A stretch of 64,000 nt of DNA. It comes from Kordiimonas lipolytica. GTDB taxonomy: Bacteria; Pseudomonadota; Alphaproteobacteria; Sphingomonadales; Kordiimonadaceae. The notes beneath the pieces are model-generated. The model had not been told where the DNA came from. It did not search any database and saw only the letters and a list, made by a program, of their open reading frames with translations. Location: positions 1-64,000 of the forward strand of contig NZ_LRUB01000030.1 in the NCBI RefSeq assembly GCF_001550065.1, read 5' to 3'. Below are positions 34,909 through 44,623 of the stretch, one piece after another. A program made the translations under genes and the position numbers. Position 1 is the first letter of the stretch. Each line of letters opens with the position of its first letter.

Positions 34909-35948
34909 GTGAGCTCGATCAGGACCGTCTGGTGGACCGCTCTGAGACGGGTGGTGACACCATTGATGTCGGGCTAAGGCCCCAGACTCTCAAGGATTTT
35001 ATCGGCCAGAAGCAGGCGCGGGAGAACCTTGAAGTTTTTATCGGTGCTGCGCGCACTCGCACCGAAGCCATGGATCATGTGCTGTTCTTTGGTCCGCCAG
35101 GGCTGGGTAAAACGACCCTCGCGCAGATTGTGGCGCGGGAGCTTGGCGTGAATTTCCGGGCGACATCGGGGCCGGTGATCTCCAAAGCGGGTGACCTTGC
35201 CGCGCTGCTCACCAACCTGCAAGAACGCGATGTCCTGTTTATCGATGAAATTCATAGGCTTAACCCGGCGGTGGAGGAAGTTCTCTATCCGGCGATGGAA
35301 GATTTCCAGCTTGATCTGATCATTGGTGAAGGCCCCGCGGCGCGCTCCGTGCGCATTGATCTGCCGCCCTTTACGCTTGTGGGGGCGACCACGCGTTCGG
35401 GGTTGATTACCAAGCCGCTCAGGGATCGTTTCGGAATCCCAACGAGATTGGAGTTCTATACCACCGAAGAACTCACCGAGGTGGTTCGGCGTGGTGCGCG
35501 GCTGCTGGACTTGAAGATGACGGAAGACGGCGCCCGCGAAGTGGCGGCCCGTTCCCGCGGTACCCCGCGAATTGCGGGGCGGCTGCTGCGCAGGGTGCGG
35601 GATTTCGCCCTGGTGGCGGAAAAAGAGGTGGTGGATGCGCCTCACGCTGACGCGGCGCTCACCCGGCTGCAGGTGGATAACCTGGGCCTGGATACCATGG
35701 ACCGCCGCTATCTGAAGTGTATCGGCGAGACCTACATGGGCGGCCCGGTGGGAATTGAGACTCTGGCTGCCGCACTATCGGAACCGCGCGACGCAATTGA
35801 GGATATCATCGAGCCTTATCTGATGCAGATTGGCCTCGTGCAGCGCACGCCGCGCGGGCGGATGCTGTCGCCAGACGGCTGGAAGCATCTGGGGCTCACA
35901 CCGCCGCCCGGCAAGGAAACCGGCCAACTGGATATGTTAGGGAAGTAA
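34905..35948 (+). CDS. ruvB: Holliday junction helicase motor RuvB
   Basis: The 347-residue AAA+ protein has Walker [15 protein letters not shown], Walker [11 protein letters not shown], sensor [12 protein letters not shown] and the C-terminal winged-helix DNA-binding domain ([13 protein letters not shown]). It drives branch migration. ATG 34905 overlaps the ruvA stop, and its own stop overlaps the ybgC start by one base. Confidence 0.97.
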   Translation: MSELDQDRLVDRSETGGDTIDVGLRPQTLKDFIGQKQARENLEVFIGAARTRTEAMDHVLFFGPPGLGKTTLAQIVARELGVNFRATSGPVISKAGDLAALLTNLQERDVLFIDEIHRLNPAVEEVLYPAMEDFQLDLIIGEGPAARSVRIDLPPFTLVGATTRSGLITKPLRDRFGIPTRLEFYTTEELTEVVRRGARLLDLKMTEDGAREVAARSRGTPRIAGRLLRRVRDFALVAEKEVVDAPHADAALTRLQVDNLGLDTMDRRYLKCIGETYMGGPVGIETLAAALSEPRDAIEDIIEPYLMQIGLVQRTPRGRMLSPDGWKHLGLTPPPGKETGQLDMLGK

Positions 35949-36427
35949 TGAGCACACCACAGACAGCAGAAGGCGCCTGGGCTGACGGCGTATTCCAGTT
36001 CCCGATCAGGGTCTATTATGAGGACACCGATGTTGGCGGCATGGTCTACCATGGTCGCTATGTCAGCTTCTTTGAACGCGTGCGCACAGAAAGCATCCGT
36101 AATTCGGCTGCAGATGTTAACTATCTGTTTGACTTGCCGGAATCAGAAGGTGGGCCGCTGACTTATGTCGTGTCTAATATCAATATTCGCTATCACCGGC
36201 AGGCCAAGATTGGCGATGTCCTGATGGGGCACTCCAAGGTCACGCGTGTTCGCGCCGCGGCCATTGAGGTAAAACAATGGATCATGCGAGACGGTGAATT
36301 GGTCGCGGAGGCCGATGTGCTGGTGGCAGTGATCGGAAATGACGGCCGGCCACGCCGCTGGCCTAATTCTGCCAAAAAGTGCTGGCAGGACTGGATGAAC
36401 GCAGCGGCTGCCGCTCAAAACGGTTAA
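35948..36427 (+). CDS. ybgC: YbgC-type acyl-CoA thioesterase
   Basis: The 159-residue hot-dog protein has the family motif VYYEDTDVGGMVYHGRYVSF, with the catalytic Asp in DTD. It is the usual first gene of Tol-Pal operons, where it hydrolyses short acyl-CoA. tolQ follows after 32 bases. Confidence 0.93.
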   Translation: MSTPQTAEGAWADGVFQFPIRVYYEDTDVGGMVYHGRYVSFFERVRTESIRNSAADVNYLFDLPESEGGPLTYVVSNINIRYHRQAKIGDVLMGHSKVTRVRAAAIEVKQWIMRDGELVAEADVLVAVIGNDGRPRRWPNSAKKCWQDWMNAAAAAQNG

Positions 36428-36459
36428 GGCTGAATAGTTAAGGTTTCGGGGAGAGTTTG

Positions 36460-37182
36460 ATGCAGGTTCAAACAGTGGAATCAGTCCAGCTTGGTGGGAA
36501 TGCGCCCGATTTTTCGATCATGGGCATGTTCCTGCAGGCAGATTTTATCGTGCAGGCCGTGATGATCATGCTGATCGCCGCCAGCCTCTGGAGCTGGTCG
36601 ATCATCTTCAATACCTGGGCGAGGGTGAAGGATGCCCGCGCCAAGGCCAACGAGTTCGAAGACCGTTTCTGGTCAGGCGGCAGCTTGGATGAACTCTATA
36701 ACGGCCTTAAGGCCGCGCCGGCACATCCGCTGGCGGCCGTGTTTGTCGCGGCGATGCGGGAGTGGCAGCGTAGCCTGGCGAAACGGTCTGCGGGCGTTGA
36801 CAAACTCACGGTACAAGACCGTATCTACAAGGCGATGCATGTCACCACCAGCCGGGAAATGGACCGGCTTGAGGGGCAGGTTGGCTATCTGGCGACCATC
36901 GGCTCCGCCGCTCCCTTCGTGGGCCTTTTCGGCACGGTCTGGGGGATCATGAACAGCTTCACTTCTATTGCTACCGCAAGTGACACGTCGCTCGCCACTG
37001 TGGCGCCGGGCATTGCGGAAGCACTTCTGGCGACGGCCCTGGGCCTTGTTGCCGCTATCCCGGCGGTGATCGCCTACAACAAGCTGTCGACCGACCTTGG
37101 CCGCTACGCTGGCCGTGTGGAAGGATTCTCGGACGAATTCGCCGCGATCCTGTCCCGCCAGCTTGACGAACAGGGGCACTAG
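36460..37182 (+). CDS. tolQ: Tol-Pal system proton channel subunit TolQ
   Basis: The 240-residue protein has three membrane helices, beginning with VQAVMIMLIAASLWSWSIIF, and the conserved MotA/TolQ/ExbB-type stretch GSAAPFVGLFGTVWGIMNSF. ATG 36460 has GGGGAGAG upstream; a TTG three bases earlier is less likely. With TolR it uses the proton gradient to energise TolA for outer-membrane constriction at division. Confidence 0.96.
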   Translation: MQVQTVESVQLGGNAPDFSIMGMFLQADFIVQAVMIMLIAASLWSWSIIFNTWARVKDARAKANEFEDRFWSGGSLDELYNGLKAAPAHPLAAVFVAAMREWQRSLAKRSAGVDKLTVQDRIYKAMHVTTSREMDRLEGQVGYLATIGSAAPFVGLFGTVWGIMNSFTSIATASDTSLATVAPGIAEALLATALGLVAAIPAVIAYNKLSTDLGRYAGRVEGFSDEFAAILSRQLDEQGH

Positions 37183-37184
37183 AA

Positions 37185-37625
37185 ATGGGCGCGACCGTAA
37201 CTTCAGGAGGCCGCGTCGAAGGCGCGCGTCGGCGGCGGGGACGCTATCAGCCGCTTGCCGAAATCAACGTCACGCCCTTTGTCGATGTGATGCTGGTTTT
37301 GCTGATCGTCTTCATGGTAACGGCGCCGCTGTTGACGGCGGGAGTGCCGGTTGAACTGCCGAAAGCCGCAGCCAAACCTTTGCCGCAGGACAGCAAGCCG
37401 CTGGAGATTTCGATCAATCAAAAAGGTGCCATATTTATTGTCGACACTGAAGTCAGCCTGAATGAGCTGATCCCACGGTTGACGGCGATTTCAGGCGAGA
37501 GCCGCGAAACCCGTATCTATGTGCGTGGGGACACCAAATTGGATTATGGCAGGGTGATGGAAGTGATCGGCGCGATCAATGCCGCCGGATACACCAAGGT
37601 CGCACTGGTTGCTGAACAGAATTAG
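37185..37625 (+). CDS. tolR: Tol-Pal system proton channel subunit TolR
   Basis: The 146-residue protein has one membrane helix with the conserved Asp (TPFVDVMLVLLIVFMVTAPL) and a periplasmic domain. It begins 2 bases after tolQ. It is the ExbD/TolR partner of TolQ. Confidence 0.95.
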   Translation: MGATVTSGGRVEGARRRRGRYQPLAEINVTPFVDVMLVLLIVFMVTAPLLTAGVPVELPKAAAKPLPQDSKPLEISINQKGAIFIVDTEVSLNELIPRLTAISGESRETRIYVRGDTKLDYGRVMEVIGAINAAGYTKVALVAEQN

Positions 37626-37642
37626 GTCTGGATAGAGTAAGC

Positions 37643-38518
37643 GTGTCGAAGTCTGAAACGATCGGATGGATGTTCTCCAGCGCGCTGCACCTTGGTGTGG
37701 TGACAGTGGCGCTTGTGGGCATCCCTGATTGGTCAAAAGACCGCCCATTGCCGCCGCCCCCGATCGCCATTGAATTCGTCCAGATCGCGGACAAAACACA
37801 GGTGGTTGCGCCTGAGCCCGCAAAGGAAACACAGGAACAAGCAGCGCCGGAGAAGCCCCAGCCCAACTATGCCCGGGAAGAGGTTGCCGCTGAAGCCCCT
37901 GCGGAAGCTGTGCCGTTGCCGGACGCCAAGCCGGTCAAGGCCGTTGAAAAGCCGAAGCCAAAGCCCAAGCCGGAAGTGAGTGAGCGTGAGAAACTGGTTG
38001 CGCGGACAGCGCCACGGTCAAAACCGAAACCGCCTTCGAGGCTGAAGTCCAGCAGGATTGCTGCCCTGATTGACCGTTCCATCAAGGAAGAACAGGAGCA
38101 GGCGCCGAAGGATGAAGAAAAGAAAGAAGAAAAGATCGAGCAGAAGCCGGAAGAGGCGAAGCCCGATCCATTTGCAGGTATGCGCGGAAGGATAGCGACA
38201 GCAACGCTGATGGATGCCTTGCAGCAGAAGGTATATGGCTGCTGGAATTTGCCTATGGGGGCCAAGGGGGTTAAGGATATGCGCGTGGACGTGCTTGTTC
38301 GGCTTGCGTCGGATGGCAGTCTTTTAGGGCAACCTGAATTTCTGAATGCGGGCGACCTGAACGATCCAGATCGCGCCTTCTTTCGGGTTTTTGCTGAAAC
38401 CGCGCGGCGCGCAGTACAGCTATGTGCGCCGTTCCCTGAGGCCTCAGAATATATTCGGAAGACGGGACAGAACGAAATTATCTTTAAATTCAACCCTCGA
38501 GAGTTCCTCGGCGGATAA
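37643..38518 (+). CDS. tolA: Tol-Pal periplasm-spanning protein TolA
   Basis: The 291-residue protein starts at GTG 37643. It has one N-terminal membrane helix, a Pro/Lys/Glu-rich extended middle (about residues 45-190, e.g. KPKPKPKPEVSEREK) and a C-terminal domain of TonB/TolA type (LQQKVYGCWNLPMGAKG to the end). It links the inner-membrane TolQR motor to TolB and Pal. It overlaps no neighbour; tolB follows directly after its stop. Confidence 0.9.
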   Translation: MSKSETIGWMFSSALHLGVVTVALVGIPDWSKDRPLPPPPIAIEFVQIADKTQVVAPEPAKETQEQAAPEKPQPNYAREEVAAEAPAEAVPLPDAKPVKAVEKPKPKPKPEVSEREKLVARTAPRSKPKPPSRLKSSRIAALIDRSIKEEQEQAPKDEEKKEEKIEQKPEEAKPDPFAGMRGRIATATLMDALQQKVYGCWNLPMGAKGVKDMRVDVLVRLASDGSLLGQPEFLNAGDLNDPDRAFFRVFAETARRAVQLCAPFPEASEYIRKTGQNEIIFKFNPREFLGG

Positions 38519-39886
38519 ATGAGAGACGGCAGAATGTTTGGACGGATAGGCTTCATATTTTCACTCTTGGTTCTGATCTTGTCAGCGGGCGCAAATGCCC
38601 AGCTGGTAGTGGATGTGAACCGGGGAAACATTGAACCTGTGCCCATCGCGGTGCCTGAATTCGCGCCCGTGGTGGATGTGGAAACGCCAACCGGCAAGCT
38701 TTCCGACATTGGGGTGAGCATCAGTGACGTGATCACGTCAAACCTTGTGTCGACTGGTCTGTTTCGCGCCGTGGACCGCAATGCTTTCATTGAGAAAATT
38801 ACAGCTGCTCCCACGCGGCCACGCTTTGCTGCCTGGCGCCCGCTTGCGGTTCAGGGCCTAGTGACCGGTCGCCTGAACATGCTGCCAAACGGCAATTTGC
38901 GGGTGGAGTTCCGCTTGTGGGATGTGGTTGCCGAGGTGCAGATGGAAGGCGTTGGCTATACTACGCCTGTGTCCAACTGGCGCCGCATCGCTCATGTGAT
39001 TTCCGACCGCATCTATAGCCGCCTCACTGGGGAAGAGGGCTATTTCGATACGCGGATTGTTTATATCGCAGAGCAGGGAGACCCGCTTAGCCGTGTGAAG
39101 CGCCTGGCGATCATGGACCAGGACGGTGCGAACCAGCAGTTCCTGACAGATGGCAGCTATCTTGTGCTGACGCCGCGTTTTTCGCCTAACCGGCAGGAAA
39201 TTACCTATCTCAGTTATTTCAACGACCGTCCGCGGGTGTATCTCTACAATATCCTGTCGAACAAGTTTGAGGTGCTTGGGGATTTCCCGAATATGACCTT
39301 TGCTCCGCGCTTTTCGCCGGATGGTAACAAGGTGATCATGAGCCTAGCGGAAGACGGTAATTCCGACATCTATGTGATGGACTTGCGCACGCGCAAAGTG
39401 ACAAGGCTGACTGACGACCCGGGCATTGATACGTCGCCTTCTTATTCACCGGACGGTAGTCGTATCGTCTTCAACTCGGACCGCGGTGGCACGCAGCAGC
39501 TTTATGTGATGGATGCTGACGGCTCAAACGTGCAGCGCATCAGCTTTGGGCGCGGGCGTTATGCCACGCCTGTCTGGTCCCCGCGTGGCGATCTGGTGGC
39601 TTTCACCAAAATTGGTGAAGGAAAATTCCGCATTGGTGTGATGCGCCCAGACGGCAGCGGCGAACGACTGCTGACAAATGCCTACCAGGATGAAGGGCCG
39701 ACATGGTCACCGAACGGTCGGGTGCTGATGTTCTTCCGTACGCCGCCTTACAATCAAGGTGCCAATGGCGGCAAGCCTAGCCTATGGAGCGTGGACCTGA
39801 CCGGCTATAACGAACGCCAGGTGCCAACGCCCTTTGATGCGTCTGACCCGGCCTGGTCACCACCACTGCCAGTGACAACGCGTTAA
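38519..39886 (+). CDS. tolB: Tol-Pal system periplasmic protein TolB
   Basis: The 455-residue protein has a signal peptide (cleavage after ANA, about residue 27), an N-terminal domain with [14 protein letters not shown] and a six-bladed WD40-like propeller with repeated [15 protein letters not shown] motifs. ATG 38534 is an alternative start, with GAGAG upstream. It normally binds Pal, but pal does not follow: a terminator and a gene on the other strand lie next. Confidence 0.95.
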   Translation: MRDGRMFGRIGFIFSLLVLILSAGANAQLVVDVNRGNIEPVPIAVPEFAPVVDVETPTGKLSDIGVSISDVITSNLVSTGLFRAVDRNAFIEKITAAPTRPRFAAWRPLAVQGLVTGRLNMLPNGNLRVEFRLWDVVAEVQMEGVGYTTPVSNWRRIAHVISDRIYSRLTGEEGYFDTRIVYIAEQGDPLSRVKRLAIMDQDGANQQFLTDGSYLVLTPRFSPNRQEITYLSYFNDRPRVYLYNILSNKFEVLGDFPNMTFAPRFSPDGNKVIMSLAEDGNSDIYVMDLRTRKVTRLTDDPGIDTSPSYSPDGSRIVFNSDRGGTQQLYVMDADGSNVQRISFGRGRYATPVWSPRGDLVAFTKIGEGKFRIGVMRPDGSGERLLTNAYQDEGPTWSPNGRVLMFFRTPPYNQGANGGKPSLWSVDLTGYNERQVPTPFDASDPAWSPPLPVTTR

Positions 39887-39891
39887 AGTCA

Positions 39892-39921
39892 GAAAGAAGG
39901 GGCCCTGCGGCCCCTCTTTTT
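39892..39921. terminator. Rho-independent terminator after tolB
   Basis: AGGGGCC, a CTGC loop and GGCCCCT are followed by CTTTTT at the end of the tolQRAB operon and next to the stop of the convergent monooxygenase gene. The A-run on the other side may let it work in both directions. Confidence 0.9.
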
Positions 39922-41389
39922 ATTCGTATTCATATTCGCGGCGTTTGAAGTGTTTCATTTCGCGGCGATATTTGAGCGTTGACCAGGGCCAAAGTGTGTA
40001 GATGCGCCCGTCATCACCCTGATACCAGCTTTTGCAGTGACCAGCCCATACTGTGCCTTCCAGGTCCTTCTGGAGCTTTGCGTCATAAGCATCGGCTTCT
40101 TCTGGCTTGACTTCGATCGCCGCAGCACCCTGCGAGACCACATCTTTGATGGCGGAAATAATGTAGCCGACCTGGGCCTCGATCATCACGATGACGCTGT
40201 TGTGTCCGAGGCCGCTGTTTGGGCCAAGCAGCATGAACAGGTTTGGGAAATGCGGCATGGCCACCGTTCGGTGCGCGCGAATGCCGTCCGCCAGATAGGC
40301 ATTCATGTCCAGGCCGCCTTTTCCCTTGATGGTAACGCCTTCCATCTGGTCCCAGGGCTTGAAGCCGGTTGCGTAAATGATGGTGTCAACCGCCCTGACC
40401 GTGCCGTCATTCGTTTTGATGCCTTCTGGCACGATTTCCTCGATGCCATCGGTGATCAGCTCAACGTGATCGCGCTGCAGGGCGGGGAAATAGGTGTCCG
40501 ATGCCAAAATGCGTTTGCAGCCGATCGGATAATCGGGGGTTAGTTTTTTCCTGAGTTCAGGGTCTTTTACCTGTGCTTCCAGATGCTTCTTGAACATGCG
40601 TGTTGCGCGGCCGGAGAAAAATTTGTCTCGCCGGAAAAGGGGAAACCGCATCTCGAAAGTCAGGTAGATTTGCAATCGGTGCAGTTTTTCTAGCCATGGA
40701 AAACGCTTGAAGCGCTGCTTCCATTTCTCGGAATAAGCCATATAGGGACGTGATACGATCCAGTTGGGTGTGCGCTGGTAAACGTCCAGATGTTCTACCT
40801 TGTCAACGATCTCAGGGATCAATTGTATGGCGCTGGCTGCGGTACCAATTACGGCTACTCGCTTTCCCGTCAGGTCATGATCATGGTTCCAGGATGCCGT
40901 ATGGAAGTTGGTTCCCGTGAACTGCTCCTTGCCCGGGATGTCCGGATAGCTAGGGATATGCAGGCCGCCCATACAGTTCACAAGAAAATTGGCTGTGTGG
41001 GTCTTGCCGTTCGCGAAAGTCAGGTGCCACTTTCCGCCTTTCCATTCTGCACCGGTTAATTCTGCGCCAAAGACCAGGCTTTCTTGCAGGCGGTGGCGGG
41101 CCGTAACGTCTTCGATATAGTCCTGTATCTCGCCGCCAGGGCTGAAGACCATGCTCCAGTCGGCCTTCGGTTCGAAGGAATAGCTGTAAAGGTGGCTGGG
41201 AACATCACAGGCAACCCCGGGATAGGTGTTGTCGCGCCACGTGCCGCCAACCTTTTCCGCTTTCTCGAATATCCGAAAATTTGAAAACCCAGCTTCTTTC
41301 AGCTTTATGGCCATGCATAAGCCCGAGAGGCCAGCGCCAATGATGGCAATGCTTGGGCCTTCTTTTTGGAATGTTGATCCGTCTGCCAC
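39920..41389 (-). CDS. Flavin monooxygenase, Baeyer-Villiger type
   Basis: The 489-residue protein has the FAD-binding GAGLSG motif near residue 18 (IAIIGAGLSGLCMAIKL), the second nucleotide-binding GTAASA (RVAVIGTAASAIQLI) and the Baeyer-Villiger fingerprint FxGxxxHxxxW (FTGTNFHTASWNHD). It would use NADPH and oxygen to turn ketones to esters or to oxygenate heteroatoms. The substrate is unknown, and no pathway genes are adjacent. Confidence 0.88.
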   Translation of the reverse strand: MADGSTFQKEGPSIAIIGAGLSGLCMAIKLKEAGFSNFRIFEKAEKVGGTWRDNTYPGVACDVPSHLYSYSFEPKADWSMVFSPGGEIQDYIEDVTARHRLQESLVFGAELTGAEWKGGKWHLTFANGKTHTANFLVNCMGGLHIPSYPDIPGKEQFTGTNFHTASWNHDHDLTGKRVAVIGTAASAIQLIPEIVDKVEHLDVYQRTPNWIVSRPYMAYSEKWKQRFKRFPWLEKLHRLQIYLTFEMRFPLFRRDKFFSGRATRMFKKHLEAQVKDPELRKKLTPDYPIGCKRILASDTYFPALQRDHVELITDGIEEIVPEGIKTNDGTVRAVDTIIYATGFKPWDQMEGVTIKGKGGLDMNAYLADGIRAHRTVAMPHFPNLFMLLGPNSGLGHNSVIVMIEAQVGYIISAIKDVVSQGAAAIEVKPEEADAYDAKLQKDLEGTVWAGHCKSWYQGDDGRIYTLWPWSTLKYRREMKHFKRREYEYE

Positions 41390-41608
41390 CTGTGTCTCTC
41401 CCCTTCTCTCAGGCAGAGATTAATTGAAAACATTAAATTGTAAAGGAGGATATCGGAGAGAGGACCGGCGAAGGCGTGGCTTAGGGAAGGTTGCCCGGAT
41501 CGTTAGAAAAAGCCGTCATGACAAATAGGCACTTTGGGGTAAAGTCCGCGCCGGGCTTGCATTTCGTTTTTGGGGTAGGGCTCTCTCACATTTGTGACGA
41601 GAGTGAAG

Positions 41609-42916
41609 ATGGATATATCAAGTGTTTCTGACCCTTTGCGGGTTGAATTGAACAAGGAATTGCACGGACGCCCTGCCATTCGGCTGGGGGCGCCGGCGCG
41701 GGTAAGCCATTTTGCCTATCTGTCTGGTGAAGACGGCGGGGTGGCAGACCGCAAGCATCTGCAGAATCTGTGCGACCGGTACGGCATGGCGCGGCCGCCC
41801 GCGGCTGGTCGGCATTATGTTGGTGACTTTGGCCCCTTCTTCCTGAAGTGGGAGCGCCACACGGAATTCACGACATATACGGTGGCTGTCAGAAGTGGCA
41901 GGGATATACCATTTACGGTCGCTGCCGTGGAAGCAATGCCGCGGGACTGGGTGGAGGCCATACCCGGGCGCATGCTGGTGGCCCTAAATATCGAACTTGT
42001 CGACAGCGACGACCAAGTGGCCAAGGAAGCCTGTTTCACGCCTTTCTGGCACAAGGATGTGGCGGGAAGTAAGGTCGCGGGCGGTCGCTCGTCGGTGTGG
42101 AGCGATTTTCGCATTCATGACGACAGCTTCATGCGCCTCGCGATTTTGGCTGATGATCTGTCCGAAGGCAGGGCAGGGCGCTTGGTGCAGCGGGTGATCG
42201 AGATATTCACTTATAGCCATATGGCATTGATGGCCCTGCCGGTGGCCCGGGAAGTGATGGCGCAGTCCTCTGAAATAGAGAACAAGCTCGAGCAGACGGT
42301 ATCGGAGATGTCGCATACGACCGCCGGTAGCGAGGCGGAGCTGCATCTGGATACGCTGCTGGGGCTTGCGGCGCGAACGGAGCATCAGGTGGCGCAGTCC
42401 AGTTTTCGATTTTCGGCGGCAAAAGCTTATCATTCTTTGGTGGAGCGCCGGTTCGAGGAGATGCGCGAAGTTAGGATTCCTGGCAGTCAGAGGCTTTCAA
42501 ACTTTCTTGACCGACATCTGGCGCCAGCCATGCGAACCTGTGAAGCGGCCGCCAAGCGTCTGAATGATCTGGCACTTCGAGTGGATCGGGCGGCCGGGCT
42601 TCTGCGAACGCAGGTGGACCTTGATTCCCAGCGGCAGAATAAAGAGCTGTTGATATCCATGAACCAACGGGCGCAGCTACAGCTTAGGTTGCAGGAAACC
42701 GTAGAGGGCCTGTCTGTTGTGGCCATCAGCTATTATGCTATTGGGCTTGCCGGTGTGGGCTTCAAGGCCGCCAAAGCAGCCGGATATCCAATTAACCCTG
42801 GCTTGATGACGGGTATCAGTGTGCCCTTTGTTATGCTGGCGGCCTTCCTGCTGATCCGCAGAATTCGTCATTCTGTACTGAAGAAGGGGGAATCAGCAAA
42901 GGTTTCCGGACTTTAA
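41609..42916 (+). CDS. DUF3422 family protein
   Basis: The 435-residue protein (ATG 41609, GAGAGTGAAG upstream; GTG 41594 is an alternative) starts with LRVELNKELHGRPAIRL, typical of DUF3422. The middle is soluble and rich in helices, with a possible coiled coil (about residues 215-360). Two membrane helices lie at the C-terminus (GLSVVAISYYAIGLAGVGF and SVPFVMLAAFLLI). The function is not known. Confidence 0.88.
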   Translation: MDISSVSDPLRVELNKELHGRPAIRLGAPARVSHFAYLSGEDGGVADRKHLQNLCDRYGMARPPAAGRHYVGDFGPFFLKWERHTEFTTYTVAVRSGRDIPFTVAAVEAMPRDWVEAIPGRMLVALNIELVDSDDQVAKEACFTPFWHKDVAGSKVAGGRSSVWSDFRIHDDSFMRLAILADDLSEGRAGRLVQRVIEIFTYSHMALMALPVAREVMAQSSEIENKLEQTVSEMSHTTAGSEAELHLDTLLGLAARTEHQVAQSSFRFSAAKAYHSLVERRFEEMREVRIPGSQRLSNFLDRHLAPAMRTCEAAAKRLNDLALRVDRAAGLLRTQVDLDSQRQNKELLISMNQRAQLQLRLQETVEGLSVVAISYYAIGLAGVGFKAAKAAGYPINPGLMTGISVPFVMLAAFLLIRRIRHSVLKKGESAKVSGL

Positions 42917-42931
42917 TGCAGACAGAACAAA

Positions 42932-42956
42932 CGGCCTAAAGGCGTGCTTTAGGCCG
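42932..42956. terminator. Perfect 10-bp hairpin, possible terminator without T-run
   Basis: CGGCCTAAAG, a GCGTG loop and CTTTAGGCCG form a perfect stem between the convergent DUF3422 and NnrU-like genes. There is no T-run on either side, so it might end transcription inefficiently or protect the mRNA end. Confidence 0.6.
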
Positions 42957-43002
42957 AGTTCTCAGCACGGAAAGGGTTGTGCTTTGTTCGGGCTTGTACT
43001 GG

Positions 43003-43575
43003 CTAGGTGACAGGCATCGGACTGACGCCGATCAGCCAATCGTGGGCCCAGAATGCAAAGCCGCCATAGAATGCCAGAGCAATGACAACTGTGACGGCAT
43101 CCATGACTAAGCCAACCTTGTCGGGTTTCTCCCATTCCCCGTCCCGTCGGTTGGAACCCCATATGGTGATCAGAGACCAAATGAAAAAGCCGCCAAACAT
43201 GATGAGGGATCTGTTGTCACCATTCACCAACATATGGCCCGCAGACCAGAAGAGGATGGCGGTTAGTTGCGGGTGGCGAATGACCCGGCGAATGTTGGTG
43301 GGCGCATTGCTGGCGATGAATAAGACAAAGCCGATAAGCACGAGAAGAGCTGTCAGGTGATATGCCCAGCCCGGTGTTTCATACAGAAAAACAGGGTCAG
43401 TCAGTGTCCAGCCCTTGTAGACCAGATACAAAGATGAAATTGAAGCGAGGGCAAAGAGGCCCTTATAGGGCAGGGCCCCGATCCGCGACATGACACTGCT
43501 TCGCGCTTCGCGCGCGAAAATTGGTACCAGGTGCAACAGGAAAAAAAGGGCCAAGCCCAGCACTAATAAGGTCAT
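43003..43575 (-). CDS. NnrU family membrane protein
   Basis: The 190-residue protein has five or six membrane helices and the NnrU-type stretch RRVIRHPQLTAILFWSAGHM, which also occurs in isoprenylcysteine methyltransferase-like membrane enzymes. NnrU was named for its link with nitric oxide reductase genes, but no denitrification gene is nearby. Confidence 0.86.
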   Translation of the reverse strand: MTLLVLGLALFFLLHLVPIFAREARSSVMSRIGALPYKGLFALASISSLYLVYKGWTLTDPVFLYETPGWAYHLTALLVLIGFVLFIASNAPTNIRRVIRHPQLTAILFWSAGHMLVNGDNRSLIMFGGFFIWSLITIWGSNRRDGEWEKPDKVGLVMDAVTVVIALAFYGGFAFWAHDWLIGVSPMPVT

Positions 43576-43660
43576 CTGCTTCCTCCCACAGTTTCCTACA
43601 GGCTAACCGAGGATCCCAAATTCCCAAAGCTTTGTGTTGAGCTAAGGCTTCGGCGCGTGG

Positions 43661-44476
43661 TCAGGCATCAAGCCCGGGTGTTGTGAAGCTTGGGTCTGCT
43701 TTGCAAAGGAACCAAGGGTTCAGAAATGTCTTGAGGTCCTTGCCGTATGTGAGCGGACTGCCGCCTGCGACTTCAACACTTCCGCCAGCAGCCAGAAGGA
43801 CGGCGTGGGCGGCAGCAGTATCCCATTCACACGTTGGGCCCAGCCGGGGATACAGGTCTGCTTCGCCGGTTGCGAGCAGACAAAGTTTCAGGCTGGAGCC
43901 GATTGATACATGCTCTGCAGTTGGGAAATGGGCCAGCCATGCTTCCAATTCTTCCGAGCGATGAGATTTTGACGCGACGATCGTCAAGCTGTCCTCGTTT
44001 GGCTGCCTTGTTTTAGTGGCACGCGGGTTCTTCAGTTTGCCGTCTTCCACGTCTGCAATCCATGCACCTTCACCAGCAATGCCCCAATAGAGCTTGTTCA
44101 TGGCCGGCGCAAGGACCAAGCCCATAACAGGTAGGCCGTCTTTGATGAGCCCGATATTCACTGTGAAATCAGACCCTTTCTTGATAAATTCCTTGGTGCC
44201 ATCCAGCGGATCAACGAGCCAGAAGGTGCCGCCAGAGATATCCGGGCACTTGCCTTCGGACTTCGCTTCCTCACCTACAATCGGAATGTCTGGCGCAAGT
44301 TCCTTGAGGGCTGCCTCGATAACTTCCTCGCCGCGCCGGTCGGCCTCCGTTACAGGTGACTGGTCGGATTTTCCGAACACTTCAAAGTCGCTGTGGAAGA
44401 CCTCCATGACAGTCTCGCCAGCTCGCAAGATGGTTTTTTGAAGGGATGGGATCATGGAAGAAAGGTCGTGCGACAT
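43661..44476 (-). CDS. cysQ: 3'(2'),5'-bisphosphate nucleotidase CysQ
   Basis: The 271-residue protein belongs to the inositol monophosphatase-like family. The metal-binding motifs are PVTEADRRGEEVI, IVGEEAKSE, WLVDPLDGTKEFIKKGSDFT and CEWDTAAAHAVL. It removes the 3' phosphate from PAP made during sulfate assimilation. Length is typical, and it is transcribed alone. Confidence 0.92.
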   Translation of the reverse strand: MSHDLSSMIPSLQKTILRAGETVMEVFHSDFEVFGKSDQSPVTEADRRGEEVIEAALKELAPDIPIVGEEAKSEGKCPDISGGTFWLVDPLDGTKEFIKKGSDFTVNIGLIKDGLPVMGLVLAPAMNKLYWGIAGEGAWIADVEDGKLKNPRATKTRQPNEDSLTIVASKSHRSEELEAWLAHFPTAEHVSIGSSLKLCLLATGEADLYPRLGPTCEWDTAAAHAVLLAAGGSVEVAGGSPLTYGKDLKTFLNPWFLCKADPSFTTPGLDA

Positions 44477-44623
44477 GATAGTCCTTAGAAAAATATGTGA
44501 TTGGCGGCTTGGCGCTCGGGATACAGTTGGCTATGGTTCTGCCATGACTGGAAAAAATCGCAAGTATTTATCGCAAGACTGACTTGTGGCCCAGGGTGGG
44601 GTTTTAACAATGCGGAGGCGTAT

